From the NCBI GenBank assembly GCA_011634665.1, contig WAEK01000014.1:1151001-1215000 (forward strand): a DNA stretch of 64,000 nucleotides, read 5' to 3'. The DNA comes from Mortierella sp. BCC40632. Taxonomy: Eukaryota; Mortierellomycota; Mortierellomycetes; Mortierellales; Mortierellaceae. The position numbers were made by a program, and so were the translations under genes. The notes under the pieces are model-generated. The model was given only the letters and a program-made list of their open reading frames with translations. It did not search any database and was not told where the DNA came from. Numbering within the stretch: the first letter of the stretch is position 1; each line of letters begins with the position of its first letter. This document shows positions 36,842 to 47,215 of the stretch, piece after piece.

Positions 36842-39800
36842 TTAATCGTCCGGTCTTTTGTAAGTGTCGGACAGGTCATTAATCACATCATCAGCCGGTC
36901 TTGACTCTTTTGTTGCGATACCTTCCACAAGCTGGATGAATTGTTTTCTGCGCCTAAAAAGCCTCCGACGCGCCTCTGTGTGTGGCCATGCTTTTGTCGA
37001 GCTGTCTTGCCTCTGTAACAGGACCATGGAACTCGTCCCACGCCTTTCGAACAGTTAGACCTTTATCGGCAAGCATAACATAATCCGATGAGACTGACTC
37101 AGCTCGCAAGTCTTCTTGTCGCTGTTGCTGCCGTAGCTGTTGTTGATTTTGGAATGGGGAAAATCGCTGCTGTTGCTGGAGCAGTTGAAATTGCTGTTGC
37201 TGGAACAATTGGAACTGCTGCTGCTGGATTAGATGAAACTGCTCCTGAAGTCGCTGTGAAGTTGACTCCTGACTGGGCAAGTGGGGGCCACATTGGAGGA
37301 TGACTGCCTCTGAAAAATTGCTTCCATCTTTTGGCTCACCTCCTGTAGTGCGCGCCTCATCTCCACCATCTCACTTTGAACAACTCTTGATAGTCCTTTC
37401 ACATCATGATCCGTGGCATCTGTCCGTTTTGAAACAAGACTCTGCTGCCCAGACAAAACATTAATCGCGTCTATGATAGTACGGGCATTGACAGTAACAT
37501 TGGCGCTGATGGCACAAGCTCGACTTTGGTGTGCAGTAATTGCTTTGAAACAGATCGTACTGAAATTCCCGAAACAGCGAACTGTTAAAGATGTCTGGCA
37601 TTGCTTGAAGGAGCTTGTTTGTCAGAGATCGACCATCAGCACAGGGCTTCAGAAAGAGAGCAGCGTCCTGGAGAATTACCCGCCTTAGTCGGACCAAGAG
37701 CTTAAGGAAGCCAATCCGTGTGATCAGAGCATCTGTAGAGAACGCACGGGCAAGTCTCTTTGTCGCTGTCGATTTTTCCGGCTCACTCCAAAAAATATGT
37801 CCTCGCTCGATGCGACATTTGGGTCTGCGCCGAGCATCTCCTTTTCACATTGGTCACGCCAGGACTGAGCCTTCTCTGGCATGTCAGAGTCAAAATTCGA
37901 CTCGATCCATGGGAAAACCAAACGCTGAAGATCCAGTGGGGGCGTTACCAAATCGCGCTCCAGAACGTATGGCTCGTTAGGCCCAAAGTGCGCCATGCAA
38001 AAAGGCTCCTCTTGTGGGATTCTTTTGGTGCATAGAAATTCTCCATTTGACCCATTACCCACCGGCCAAGATGACGAATATCCTCCATGGGTAGTCCGCG
38101 CTCATATGCCTCAGTACATCCAGCATGGCGGCCTGAATGTGTCAGTTTCGAGGAATAGACTTCACACGAGTGCATAACAGCTGCTGTAGCATCCATTTGT
38201 GTCTCACCGCTTAGAGCAGTCTCTCGCCGACGCGTTCTCTCTTCTGGTGTACCTCCGATAGTCAAGACCTTGATCTTGTACCAATTGTCAGGACATGAGA
38301 AGTTTGGGATAGGCTCCTTTTCAACCTAGTATTGGGAGTAATGATGGGCAAAAAAACTTGGTAAATTTTTTTTTTTTTTTTTTTTTTTTGTTGTTGTTAT
38401 TGTAATACTAGACTAGTTACCTGAAAGCGCTCCAACATATAAAAAGCGAATCCTCCAACAGTACATCGGAGAAAGTTCTTGTGCCGATATGCCGTTGCGT
38501 ACAATTCAACGCCCTTCTTGTTTGTTTTTCCACGGTTGATACAAAAGACGATGCCCGATGCTAATGTTGATCCAGGGGCAGGGTGTCTGGTCTGGACGTT
38601 GAAGCAGTTGGACAGATTCAGGTTCCTAATGTCTTCGTCTCTCAGCAGCATGTGATGGCGAGCAAGCAAACACAGTCGCTCTCGAGTAAACTGAAAACGC
38701 CTTTTTTGTTGTTGTATCCACGCCTGCCTTTGACTTGTCGAGGTGTAACCATCCGCCATGCAAATGACAGCATCCGCAGGAATTGTTTTTCCTTGTATGG
38801 ATCGCGGGTGGTACATGATGCCGTCCGATTCGTAGAGCCTGTAGTCATTCTATCATAGACGACAGACTCCCCGTACTTTCTTATGGCTTCTCTCAGAGGA
38901 ACGTCTTTGTTGGGGTCAGGTGCGATACTTGGGCAAGACGCTGTCCGTGCTGCTTGATGTCTCCACAAATATGCGATAGCCTTTCTGGCATTTTCCACTG
39001 ATCCTGGACTCAGAGGGACAGCAATTGTACGAGCACCATCCTTGTCGACAGGGGCGCTTTGAAAAACTAAATTCAACCAAATCATGTTAGCGCCACACTT
39101 TGTACACGGACATTTAAGCAATTATGTTGGGAGTATATTACCTTGCTCCTTCTCAGCAAGGCTTCTGATGATGCTGACCTTTGCTTTTGCCTTGGGGGTT
39201 TTTCTGACATGCACCTCCTTAGGTTTAGGCTGATCGTCAGTGGAAATTGTTGCTGTTAAAAGCTCCCCATCATCCAAGGCAAGCCGAGTATGCCAGTCTG
39301 ATATATTTACTCCAGAAGGAGGGTCAAGTGACCATCGATGTCGATCTTCCTGGGGCTCCTCCAGCTCTTCATCCGAGTCATCCAGTTTTCCTAGGTCTTC
39401 CTCCTCCTCTTCCTGATCATGGTTTTCCTCGATCCGATCCTGATCATCCTGAGTAGATGTAGCATCTAAGCCAACTGCGCCATGGTACTCTCCTGAATAT
39501 ACATGCCTGGTCACTATGTGCTGAAAAACAACGGAATTGAAGTACTCTAGCATTCGTGCAGCATCAACAGTGCAGTCGCCATCATACTTTCCTTCACAAA
39601 ATATCTATGTCCATGCCGATAAAAAGCAATGAGTGTTAAAGTCAAGGGAAACAGAACACAATGCATCAACTGTTCAGTAAAAGTACCTTCCATCTCCTGA
39701 GGTGCACTTTGTAGTTCTTTATTGTGCCGGACGCCTGGTTGTCTTCCAAAATCGCGGTGAGGACAGTATTTGCAGAGTCCTTCCGCGCCTGAGCTAACTC

Positions 39801-39975
39801 ATCAGGAGGCAGAGAATGAGATTGATTGATCTCATTATTCCCCCCCTCCATTTTGCTCACGTCGTTTGCGCCTGGGGGCTTTTTTCTGCTGGAAAAGGTC
39901 TGTAACTGAAGTCTGAGAGGGGGGCGCTCGGGCACGCTTCTTCGGAGCCGTAGAGGACTCTGCTTGCACCGACAT
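36842..39975 (-). pseudogene. Crypton-like tyrosine recombinase gene with Ndc10-like core and GCR1_C tail, frameshifted
   Basis: Read on the minus strand. The first exon, from 39975, encodes a Lys/Arg-rich NLS-like N-terminus (APKKRARAPPSQTSVTDLF) and ends near 39687. Further exon-like blocks are 39604-39142 (start IFCEGKYDGDCTVDAARMLE), 39066-38421, about 38329-37460 and on to the stop at 36842. The recombinase box HSGRHAGCTEAYERGLP, then IRHLGRWVMGQMENFYAP, has the R/H...HLGRW...Y arrangement of Ndc10-like/Crypton tyrosine recombinases. A Gln-rich linker (QQQQFQLFQQQQF) leads to a C-terminal block with VRKAWDEFHGP and RRRKQFIQLVEGIA typical of the GCR1_C domain. Frame breaks occur at a seven-G run (39840-39846 on the plus strand), near 38825, after ENFYAPK near 38030, and several times downstream. 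It is therefore a relic or a copy with indel errors. Its mobility would depend on an unseen active copy. Confidence 0.75.
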
Positions 39976-40199
39976 TGAGAGGAAAAAAGGAAATGGGCGA
40001 AGCTGATGCTGGCACTTGGGTGCATTTCAGGGACATTAGAGCCAATGTGAGGTGTCCGGACATTGGTGGGCCAAGCCTCCAATTCAAGCCACAAATGGAC
40101 TCATGTCCGGCGGAGATGGGCGGAGAAAGACTGACCAGTAACATCAAAAAAGAGAGAATTTCGAGCGATAGTCTGTTATAAATTATGTGGCTTGCGACA

Positions 40200-41604
40200 G
40201 ACGAAGAGAAAGGAACCCAATATTTTTGGCACCAACACAGATGAACTCCACGACCTTACTGCCCAACTCCAGCGCAAGGCCGCTTAGAAGAATTGATTCT
40301 CTCATTTAGAGCCTTTACCACAAGCCCAGGCACTTGTCCTTCAAGATAAATACAAGAAACACATCCCTAGAGCACTCGACAAGTAATTCAAGTATTAAGC
40401 TTTTTGCAAACGATAGACCAATTCCCCAGGCGATACGCTGCGACAACAACCCGCGTCAATCTTCGACTCAAAGTGTCTCCACAGAACCCCAACATGGTTT
40501 ACTCTTCCCCACAAGCAATTTCAAGATGGGACGCCAACAAGGCAAATGAAAAACAGGTGGACTAGTAGTTACACTTGCTACCTCTAGCCAAATATACCAA
40601 TTTTCAGTCAGTGGCAGCAATGGCGTGTTTTCCAAACCTGTGGTACAGAGACGACAATGGCCGAATCAGCAGTCATTTCCGATTTATCTCTACTGAATAA
40701 TGCTTGGATCATATTCAGTAAGAATACCTTGCCTACCAAACATAACTTCTCGCCCATTTTAGCGAATATCGAGAGATACTCAACGACTTCTCACACCGCA
40801 TTACGGGTGGCTGAGAGAACATCGTTCACCAAGCGGCCCGCCTACCAGCCAAAGCAAAACCAGCGAAGCATCCACCTATCGTGTACCACCCTCTGAAGAA
40901 AGCAGGAGGGATAAAAGACCCCATTCACAACACTACCTCCAACACCCCTCCCCCCCTTCCTAACCAGTACACCCACGAGTAACAACACACGAAATCCCAA
41001 TTGTTGTTGTTCAACATTTGTATATCTAGTAAAAAAAAGTAATAGGAACCTTAAATTGACAGCCAAGGAGACGTTTATAGGCGGTCTGTAGCCACGCTGC
41101 AGACAGCATTTTTACTCCAAAGGCAGATTGCTCAGGGCTAGAATAAATACAGGCCTTGTACCCAGAAAAAATAAAAGACTGATCGCATCTCATCGAATTC
41201 ACCTTCTCCAGAGTTTTACTAATTATTGAGGCAAAGATTTAAGAGCTCCTGAAAAAACGAGCAAAAGAAGAGGTCCTCTCGCCAGGTTTCTCCAGCAGAC
41301 TGTTCAAAACACCGAAAAGGCAACGTGCTGCAGAAAAACAACCATTTAACAAGCATCAACCTTTCGGGTGCCTTCTTGTATGTGCTGATACATCACTCAT
41401 CCAGGGAATATCTGCAATTCCAGTTCAGAATCATTCCGTTCGGCCTTCCACTCTCACCGATGTATTCACTGAAATTCAAAATCAATACTGCGCTGGAATC
41501 GATGACACAGCATCATGATATCAGCCTACCTGGACGACTTCCTCGTGGACTCCTCCTCCAGAGAAAAATCCATCAGGGACACACAACAGGAATTTGACAA
41601 ACTA
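40200..41604 (+). mobile_element. DIRS-like retrotransposon relic, left part (reverse transcriptase 5' half)
   Basis: From about 41200 the sequence encodes, in shifting frames, PGFSSRLFKTPKR, LTSINLSGAFLYVLIH, EYLQFQFRIIPFGLPLSP and ISAYLDDFLVDSS. This is the motif series of DIRS/Ngaro reverse transcriptase, with catalytic YLDD and the unusual LPFGL-type motif. An internal deletion removes the segment between the first two motifs. Upstream, 40657-40896 encodes ERTSFTKRPAYQPKQNQ, which may be the end of the element's gag-like protein (weak). No tyrosine recombinase of its own was found. The element is non-functional. Confidence 0.6.
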
Positions 41605-41612
41605 CAGTAAGG

Positions 41613-41643
<31 letters not shown>

Positions 41644-43267
41644 CTTGTTGTTCTCACTCTCTGTTCTGGATAGTAACTTTGTTAAAAGTGCCTTCTTAAA
41701 AACGGATGGTCCATCAAAGCTTCATTGTTTGGAAGAAGTGTTGTGGACTGCTCTCTCTATCCCCCAGGTTTCAATCTAGTCAGGGCTTTTGCCTTTTTTA
41801 TTTAACCCAGAAAGTTGTAATAAAGGACATCACCTTTATCACTCGTTAACTCACCCCCGTACATTGACAAGATAACACAGAAGGATAATTACACCCTGCT
41901 CAGGTGCCAATAAAAGTTGATAGTCTGGCACAGTAACGAGTGCTTTCCTCGTTTCTATTTCCTTTATCTTTTCTATAGTTATCACTGAAGTTGATGGGAA
42001 TATAAAAGGTAGTATTGCCAAGCAATACTGCCAAGCATCTCCACTGTCATAAAGAATATCACCAATAACACCATTCAATCCGTTCTCAACTAGCATCGAG
42101 GCAGTAACTCGGTCGAATCGATCAGCAAGAAAGAGAAAATCAGCCTAGGAACAATATCTAAACTTCGAAGAGGGCATTTGCCATCGTTACCAAGGCAACC
42201 AGCAGGCAGACCCAAAGCAAGAACCGCAAGAGCCATGAGTGATATCAAGAGAAAGATGCTGACGGGTACTTTGAAGACAGGAAAAGATGTCTTTAAGCAT
42301 CTCCGTGAACAAGGCCACGAGATAATGTACTAGACGACTCATAACAGCCTCCGCAGAATTGGTTTCAAGGCCAAAAAAAAAAAAAAAAAAGTCCAAGAAA
42401 CCATTCCTCAGCGCCTGGCATAGGAAGGCCCGTTTAGAGTGGGCTAGAGCGCACCAACATTGGGCCATAGACGACTGGAAACGAGCTGTATCCTCGGACA
42501 AGACCCGATGATCCTATCCAGCCTTTCACCTACAGCCAACTGTGAAGCATAGAGGAGGTTCTATAATGCTCAGGGGCTGTATGACATGGAGAGGCCTTGG
42601 CTACGGATTTCAGATCTACGAAGGAGCAATGAAGAAGGAGGTTTATATCAACATTCTAGTGACTACCTTGAAACAAAGCCTAGAATATTACGATCTGCAT
42701 CATGGAGACTACATTTCCCAGTATGATAGCGACCCTAAAGACACCGCCAAGGCCAAGGCAACCAAAACATTATCTGGACAATCAGAAGATGGAAGTTCTT
42801 CCTTGGCCCGCCTAATCGGCTGACCTGAACCCAGTTGAGCAAGTGTGGCACTATCTTAAATTTCAGATTGGACGACGTGAGACCAGACTGACCAGTATTC
42901 AACATCTATGAGAGTTTGTACTAGAAGAGTGGGAGCAGATACCACTTGACTATGTCCAGAAGCTTTACGGGTCTATGTCAAAGAGAACTCAAAAGGTTCT
43001 GGAGGTTAGAGGAGGCCACACGAGGTACTGAACTTGTCGGCCAACTCTAGTGTAATAATCCCTCACTGATATGACCGAAAGTAAAGAGGGATAACTCTTG
43101 TCCCAGGATCGATACAGGCACCAGGTTTTTTTTAAAAAAAAAAAAAAAAAAAAAATCTAGATATGGTCTATCTGGCAACAACTTCCAAAATAAGAGTAGA
43201 GCTGCAAAGCATATGAAAAAAGGAAGAATGAGACAAAAACAAAAAAATAAGGATTTTTCCCCTACCG
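41605..43267 (+). mobile_element. Tc1/mariner transposon (1,663 bp) inserted in the DIRS-like relic
   Basis: Flanked by TA at 41603-41604 and 43268-43269. The left end starts CAGTAAGGAAAAA. The right end, read inward, starts CGGTAGGGGAAAAA, giving short imperfect terminal inverted repeats. Inside, frame-broken blocks match a Tc1-type transposase: a helix-turn-helix region ending LRRGHLPSLPRQPAGRP, LEWARAHQHWAIDDW, KHRGGSIMLRGCMTWRGLGYG, QSLEYY, SDPKDTAKAKA and DLNPVEQVWHYLK. The transposase ends near 43031. The total size fits an autonomous Tc1 element. Stops (for example near 42332 and 42821) and frame changes show it is dead. A-tracts of 29 and about 18 nt lie inside. Confidence 0.8.
42120..43031 (+). 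pseudogene. degenerate Tc1/mariner transposase
   Basis: A D,D,E-type integrase-fold transposase that would cut and paste the surrounding element at TA sites. The first Asp block appears as SSDKT after DDWKRAV, the second as HGDYISQYDSDPKDTAK, and the Glu lies in DLNPVEQVW. In-frame stops and an A-tract that makes a Lys run after RRIGFKA show decay. The last block (FVLEEWEQIPLDYVQKLYGSM) is the usual C-terminus. Confidence 0.72.
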
Positions 43268-43390
43268 TAAAGGAGCTGGGATTCATTGTAAACGAAACAA
43301 AAATCTCATCTGGAACCGGCATAGACACTCGATCCCTTGGGTCTCCAGTTCAACACAAAGCGATGGCGACAACGATAGCAATATTCCCAG
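43268..43390 (+). mobile_element. DIRS-like retrotransposon relic, right part (reverse transcriptase continuation)
   Basis: Immediately after the Tc1 right TA, KELGFIVNETK continues the reverse transcriptase reading frame that stopped at EFDKL before 41604. It is followed, with a frame change, by DPLGLQFNTK and AMATTIAIFPV, which resemble the LGFxxDT region of DIRS reverse transcriptases. It ends where a MITE-like terminus begins at about 43391. Confidence 0.55.
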
Positions 43391-43423
43391 TGAGAACAAG
43401 CCGCTCATACACTGTGTGAGATT

Positions 43424-43434
<11 letters not shown>
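43391..43434. repeat. isolated terminal repeat related to the MITE at 44478-44845
   Basis: GAGAACAAGCCGCTCA followed by TACACTGTGTGAGATTAAC closely matches the right terminus of the MITE (GAGAATAAGCCGCTCA followed by CACTATATGTAAGAATAAG). A 31-nt T tract (43427-43457) follows. No left partner was found nearby, so this may be a solo end of a deleted element. Confidence 0.55.
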
Positions 43435-43457
<23 letters not shown>

Positions 43458-43458
<1 letters not shown>

Positions 43459-44374
43459 TAAGTTCCAGGAATCGCTAGATCCCGACTGCCAATTGCCTCA
43501 GGAATCAATCTCTCCTGTGGATCCCGTGAGTTCTTCTCCTGCTGCTTTTGGTGTTGTGGTGTAACAGATTAGAGACGATCCTTAAGGCCCCGCCCTCATA
43601 TAAAATAAGAATGTGTCTCTCCGAGACCACAGCTTTTTTTTCCAGATAACTTTCTTACTGTTTGACGCGCTCTCAGGTATCGATCTCATTGACGCGACGT
43701 TACGCAAGATGCCCTTCCAGCGTATCCCATCCATACTCATCCTGACCTGTAAATCGCCCTGAATAAACTCTATCTTTCTGGATTCCTTACTGTCAAGGAA
43801 GGGGATAGTTTGTATTTTCTGTCTTGAAACAGCTTTATCAGGTATGTGTATGGATAGTCTCTGCGAGAAGAGGCTACGAACAAAGCTCCTGGATCATCGC
43901 ACGGGTGACTGATACAGTGCTCTAGTTTTCTTTCAAGCTCAAGATGCATGGACTATGTGAACCTGTGCCAGATATGAACTCTTCGGCTTCGCCTATCACC
44001 CATTCTTAGTCTACATGTATCATTTATTCCATTGTAGTTCGTCTTATTGCCCTTTGTCCTTACTAGATCCTTTCTTATTGGACATCCCCAGAACCCCTCC
44101 CCCCCATTTCACCTCCAATTGTAAGTTAAGTCTTGCCTGATGTATGGAATAGATATCTGTGGGATGAGACATAGACACTGATAGAGATTAGATCTTCTTA
44201 GGAGTTTCGCCGCAGTGTCGATCCTTTGACTCCATTCCTGAGAATTATCAAAAAAAAAAAAAAAAAAACACAAGTTGAGGCAGCCATGATGGATATGTCC
44301 CAGGCAAGACCGAAGTCGCCTGACATCAGGCGTGCTGACGTTGCAGACGTCGACTTACTTGATTGGGAGCCTTC
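43458..44374. other. unassigned sequence inside the repeat island
   Basis: About 900 bp with no open frame above noise, no recognised protein motif and no RNA gene. An 18-nt A tract lies at 44251-44268. It is probably decayed mobile-element sequence. Confidence 0.35.
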
Positions 44375-45054
44375 GGACCCTTTGCCTTAGTTGTAGATCC
44401 TGCTTGACTTGCCCCCTCTGTGGGTGCTCTTTGTATCCTGGTCTTTTCCCCTTTCTCTGCATTTGTATTTTTAGTAGGATGAACTTATTCTCACATATGT
44501 GTGAGCGTCTTAATCTCACACACATCCACTTTTGCACGGAGTTAGTACGGAAATTTTTGCACGGAGCTGAGTGCAGAAAATTCAGAGGGGTCTAGAAGTC
44601 AAATTGTGAGCTGGAAAATTACATGGAGTTAGTACGACCATTTTGGAATTTGGTTTTTGGGCTCCTGACGCACAAACCCAAGGCCCCATCTCCTGGAAAT
44701 TCGTCAGAAGGCGTCGAGCGATCATCCCTACCAGATGATTTCAAAAAAATCGCAAGTTGAGGCACCCAACCCACTTTAATCGGCAAAAAAGGTGGTTATA
44801 TGCGAGAATAAGCCGCTCACACTATATGTAAGAATAAGTTTTTTCTTTTTAGTAGCTATATCGTTTCTGGGTCGCCCTTCACCTCTTCTTTTCTCTCTAC
44901 TCTTTTGCTCAAGGGTAGTGTAGTTTTGAGAACTAGTTGGCCACGTCTGCAGATCGTGGGACGGGTGCGCGTTGACGAATAAAATAAAACCCCTGAACTA
45001 GCTGGCCACGTCCGCAGACCGTGGTATGAGTGCGCGCCGACGAATAAAACCCCT
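44375..45054 (+). repeat. dispersed repeat family, copy C, split by a MITE
   Basis: The left part (44375-44477, with TTCGGACCCTTTGCC and CTTGACTTGCCCCCTC) and the right part (44856-45054, with TATCGTTTCTGGGTCG and two copies of GACGAATAAAA) together follow the order of the copy at 46950-47215. The MITE at 44478-44845 interrupts it exactly between them. The right part contains a tandem duplication (44930-44994 and 44995-45054). Confidence 0.6.
44478..44845. mobile_element. non-autonomous DNA transposon (MITE), 368 bp
   Basis: Imperfect terminal inverted repeats of about 36 bp: the left reads GATGAACTTATTCTCACAT then ATGTGTGAGCG, and the right, read inward, GAAAAAACTTATTCTTACAT then ATAGTGTGAGCG. 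A perfect 10-bp direct repeat, TTTTTAGTAG, flanks the element at 44468-44477 and 44846-44855. No coding capacity. A target duplication of 8-10 bp fits hAT or Mutator-like families better than Tc1 (TA); the class is inferred. Confidence 0.8.
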
Positions 45055-45126
45055 AAGGGGCCAGTAAAAAAAACACTTTTCCTCCCTCCCTCCCCCCCCC
45101 CCCGAGATTTTTTTCCAGAAAAAAAT

Positions 45127-45203
45127 GAAGAAGCAGCGGAGGCCATGTCCTTTGCAGAGCATGGAAGTACACGCGCCGACGAATAAAACTTCTCGAGATG
45201 GAT
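45127..45203 (+). repeat. dispersed repeat family, partial copy D (3' end)
   Basis: AAGCAGCGGAGGCCATGTCC followed by TTTGCAGAGCA and GCGCCGACGAATAAAAC matches the 3' end of the copy at 46950-47215 almost base for base, allowing small differences. Only the 3' portion is present. Confidence 0.6.
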
Positions 45204-45308
45204 AAAAAATGAACTCATAACCACGGCTCTCAACTCCCGAAGGAATGAAGTGCAGGATACAGGATTCTGCTGTTTACGCGGTAAGTCATATCATTGTTCA
45301 ATCGAATT

Positions 45309-45378
45309 GCGTGGTCCGGGAATCGAACCCGGGTCTACCGCGTGGCAGGCGGTAATTATACCACTAAACCAACCACGC
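45309..45378 (-). tRNA. tRNA-Gly (anticodon GCC)
   Basis: Read on the minus strand, 70 nt with a 7-bp acceptor stem (GCGTGGT/ACCACGC). The A-box-like start is TGGTTTAGTGG. The anticodon loop CTGCCAC lies on an intact stem, and the T arm with GGTTCGATTCC forms the B box. The anticodon GCC (positions 45346-45344) reads Gly codons GGC and GGT. No intron and no encoded CCA. It lies 125 bp from the truncated end of the LINE, pointing away from it. Confidence 0.93.
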
Positions 45379-45503
45379 TGTTCTTGAAAGGTGGGATTTT
45401 AGTCAATATTTGAATCACATCGGTTTCAAACAAGCCACATTGGTTACTTCCAGTTATATTTGGATATACACCCGGTCCAAGTTGACCAAAAAAAAAAAAA
45501 ATC

Positions 45504-46640
45504 AAGGCGGCGGACCGGTTAGCGAACAGGGCGCATAGGGGAGAAAGACAAGAGTGGAAACTGCCCGACAGAATGCAGGAAGAGTACGGCTGTAGAGCAA
45601 CATTCCTAGGAGATCCGCTAGAGGATGACGTGCGACAGCTGCTCAAACTTCAGTCGGCGGCGAGGATACACCAACACTGGCTTAGACAGAACAGGACCAA
45701 GAGGTACATCAGGAACTGGAAAGCCATTGAATGGAGCCCAACTCTAGACATTATCCACAGCAGGAACCCGCCAAGGAGATTTTTTACCAGCGAAAGCGAC
45801 TGTAAGAAGAGAGCGCACAGGGTAAAGAAACTGCATGGGATGCTGCCGACTCTAACCGAGATGAAGAAGCGCCACCCAGACCTATATGAGGAGGATACGT
45901 GCAGAGTCTGCGAGGAGGAACCGGAAACGATGGAGCACGTGTGGAGATGTAGAGCAACGAGGCAGACGCAGGAAGAAGGATGGAAGGAGATGGTGTCGAG
46001 AGTGAAGGACAGTGGACGTAGACAGTGGCTGAAGGAGAAAAGGGAGTGGAAGGAAAGAAAGGAGAAGGCTCAGCAGGAAAAGAAGAAGTTCAGGCAGAAG
46101 GAGCCGAGGTTCACAGAAAGACGGGATGAGGAGTTGTGGGACTCGCTGGAGGATGTTTTCCAAGGTGTGGCAAATATCCGGCCAAGGGAATACGAGGAGA
46201 GGGACAACGAGGAGGAAGACGACCAACCGATGCACACCATCATGGAAGCATACCAAGGCTTAGTACCAAAAGAGTTGGTGCTAAGATGGAAGATAATGCA
46301 CAGGACGACAGGGACTACGGCAAAGTATATGGCCAGCCGGTTTATTGAGAACATTGAGGAGTATGTTAGAAAGCAGATCTGGGGCCAACGGTGTGACACC
46401 ACAGTGAATTGGGAAAAGTCGATAGGAATCTCTGCAGTGAGCAAACGCGCTGGGAGACGCAACGGTGCTGACGGACACCAAGGTAGCTGTGGAGATTTCT
46501 CCGACTTGAACAATCCGCTGAGGCAGAAGCCGAACCTCAAGGAGGCATACGATGAAGCAGACCGTACTGTGCATGAGTACTACCTTGGAAAGAGGAAGCT
46601 GGAGGTGATGGAGCGGCTGGGGAGTTGGAAAAAGTGTTAG
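45504..46640 (+). pseudogene. LINE ORF2 C-terminal fragment (RNase H end and zinc knuckle)
   Basis: The frame opens with KAADRLANRAHRGERQEW, the end of a non-LTR RNase H domain. It continues without stops for about 378 codons. CRVCEEEPETMEHVWRC (about 45900-45950) is the CxxC...HxxxxC knuckle typical of fungal LINE ORF2 C-termini. A long Lys/Glu-rich helical part and a C-terminal region ending MERLGSWKKC follow. The fragment lacks endonuclease and reverse transcriptase, so it cannot act alone. The uninterrupted frame suggests a recent insertion. Confidence 0.75.
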
Positions 46641-46872
46641 CGATGGACCAAGAGGGCTAAAAGACGACGAATGAGCGCACAACAGGCCGCGTAGGGAGCT
46701 GGCATTACGACCACTCATGCGACGTGGGTGATGGCGAACAGAGTATCTGGACATTAGGTAGAACTATTTAGTGTTTATTTGCAGGGCTAGATCCTGCTAT
46801 GGCCCAAGTGACAACGGGGCAGTAGCCCCGGTATTCCATAAACTCTGCATGCCTACGTGGGGCCCTCGTTAA

Positions 46873-46911
<39 letters not shown>

Positions 46912-46916
46912 TAGCC
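45504..46916 (+). mobile_element. 5'-truncated LINE (non-LTR retrotransposon) with A tail
   Basis: The copy starts inside the ORF2 RNase H region, runs through the ORF2 C-terminus (stop at 46640), a 230-bp 3' untranslated part and a 43-nt A tail (46874-46916). Both flanks end in A-run plus TC: A14TC just before 45504 and (A)43TC up to 46918. This would fit a target duplication made by target-primed reverse transcription. Truncation at the 5' side and a 3' A tail are the normal signature of LINE insertion. Confidence 0.75.
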
Positions 46917-46949
46917 GGGTTTGGCCCCTTCCCAACAGCCACGTGAACT

Positions 46950-47215
46950 GTTATGTTTCGCCGCTCTCGGACCCCTCGGATCCTCTGCCCTAGCTGTAGA
47001 ACTGCCCTTGAACTGCCCCCCCTGATAGTTCACTTTGGGCCCTGTCTTGATTTCTTCCATCTGCTTTATATTTTTTTTTCCACCTATACCGTTTCTGGGT
47101 CGTCCCTCCACTCCTCCCTTATGTTTAGATAGTTTTCTTTCTTTTCTTTCAAAAAGAGGCAGCGGAGGCCATGTCCTTTGCAGAGCAAAGAGAGACGCGC
47201 GCCGACGAATAAAAC
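46950..47215 (+). repeat. dispersed repeat family, copy B (best preserved)
   Basis: Begins near TCGGACCCCTCGGATCC and ends with GCGCCGACGAATAAAACC. This copy is the reference for the others (about 34320, 44375, 45127 and a diverged one at 48160). It lies directly after the LINE A tail, so it could be the disrupted target of the LINE insertion or flanking sequence. There is no coding frame or inverted terminus. Confidence 0.6.

Noticed and set aside
40020..40130. TGTCCGGACA palindrome and ATGTCC words upstream of the tyrosine recombinase relic, also near 34870-34925
   Set aside because: Suggestive of a shared regulatory site, but the words are short and the surrounding sequences do not align, so I did not call a motif.
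44332..44595. Cys-rich 87-codon open frame
   Set aside because: It runs across the junction of a repeat copy and the MITE, so it is a chance frame made by insertion.
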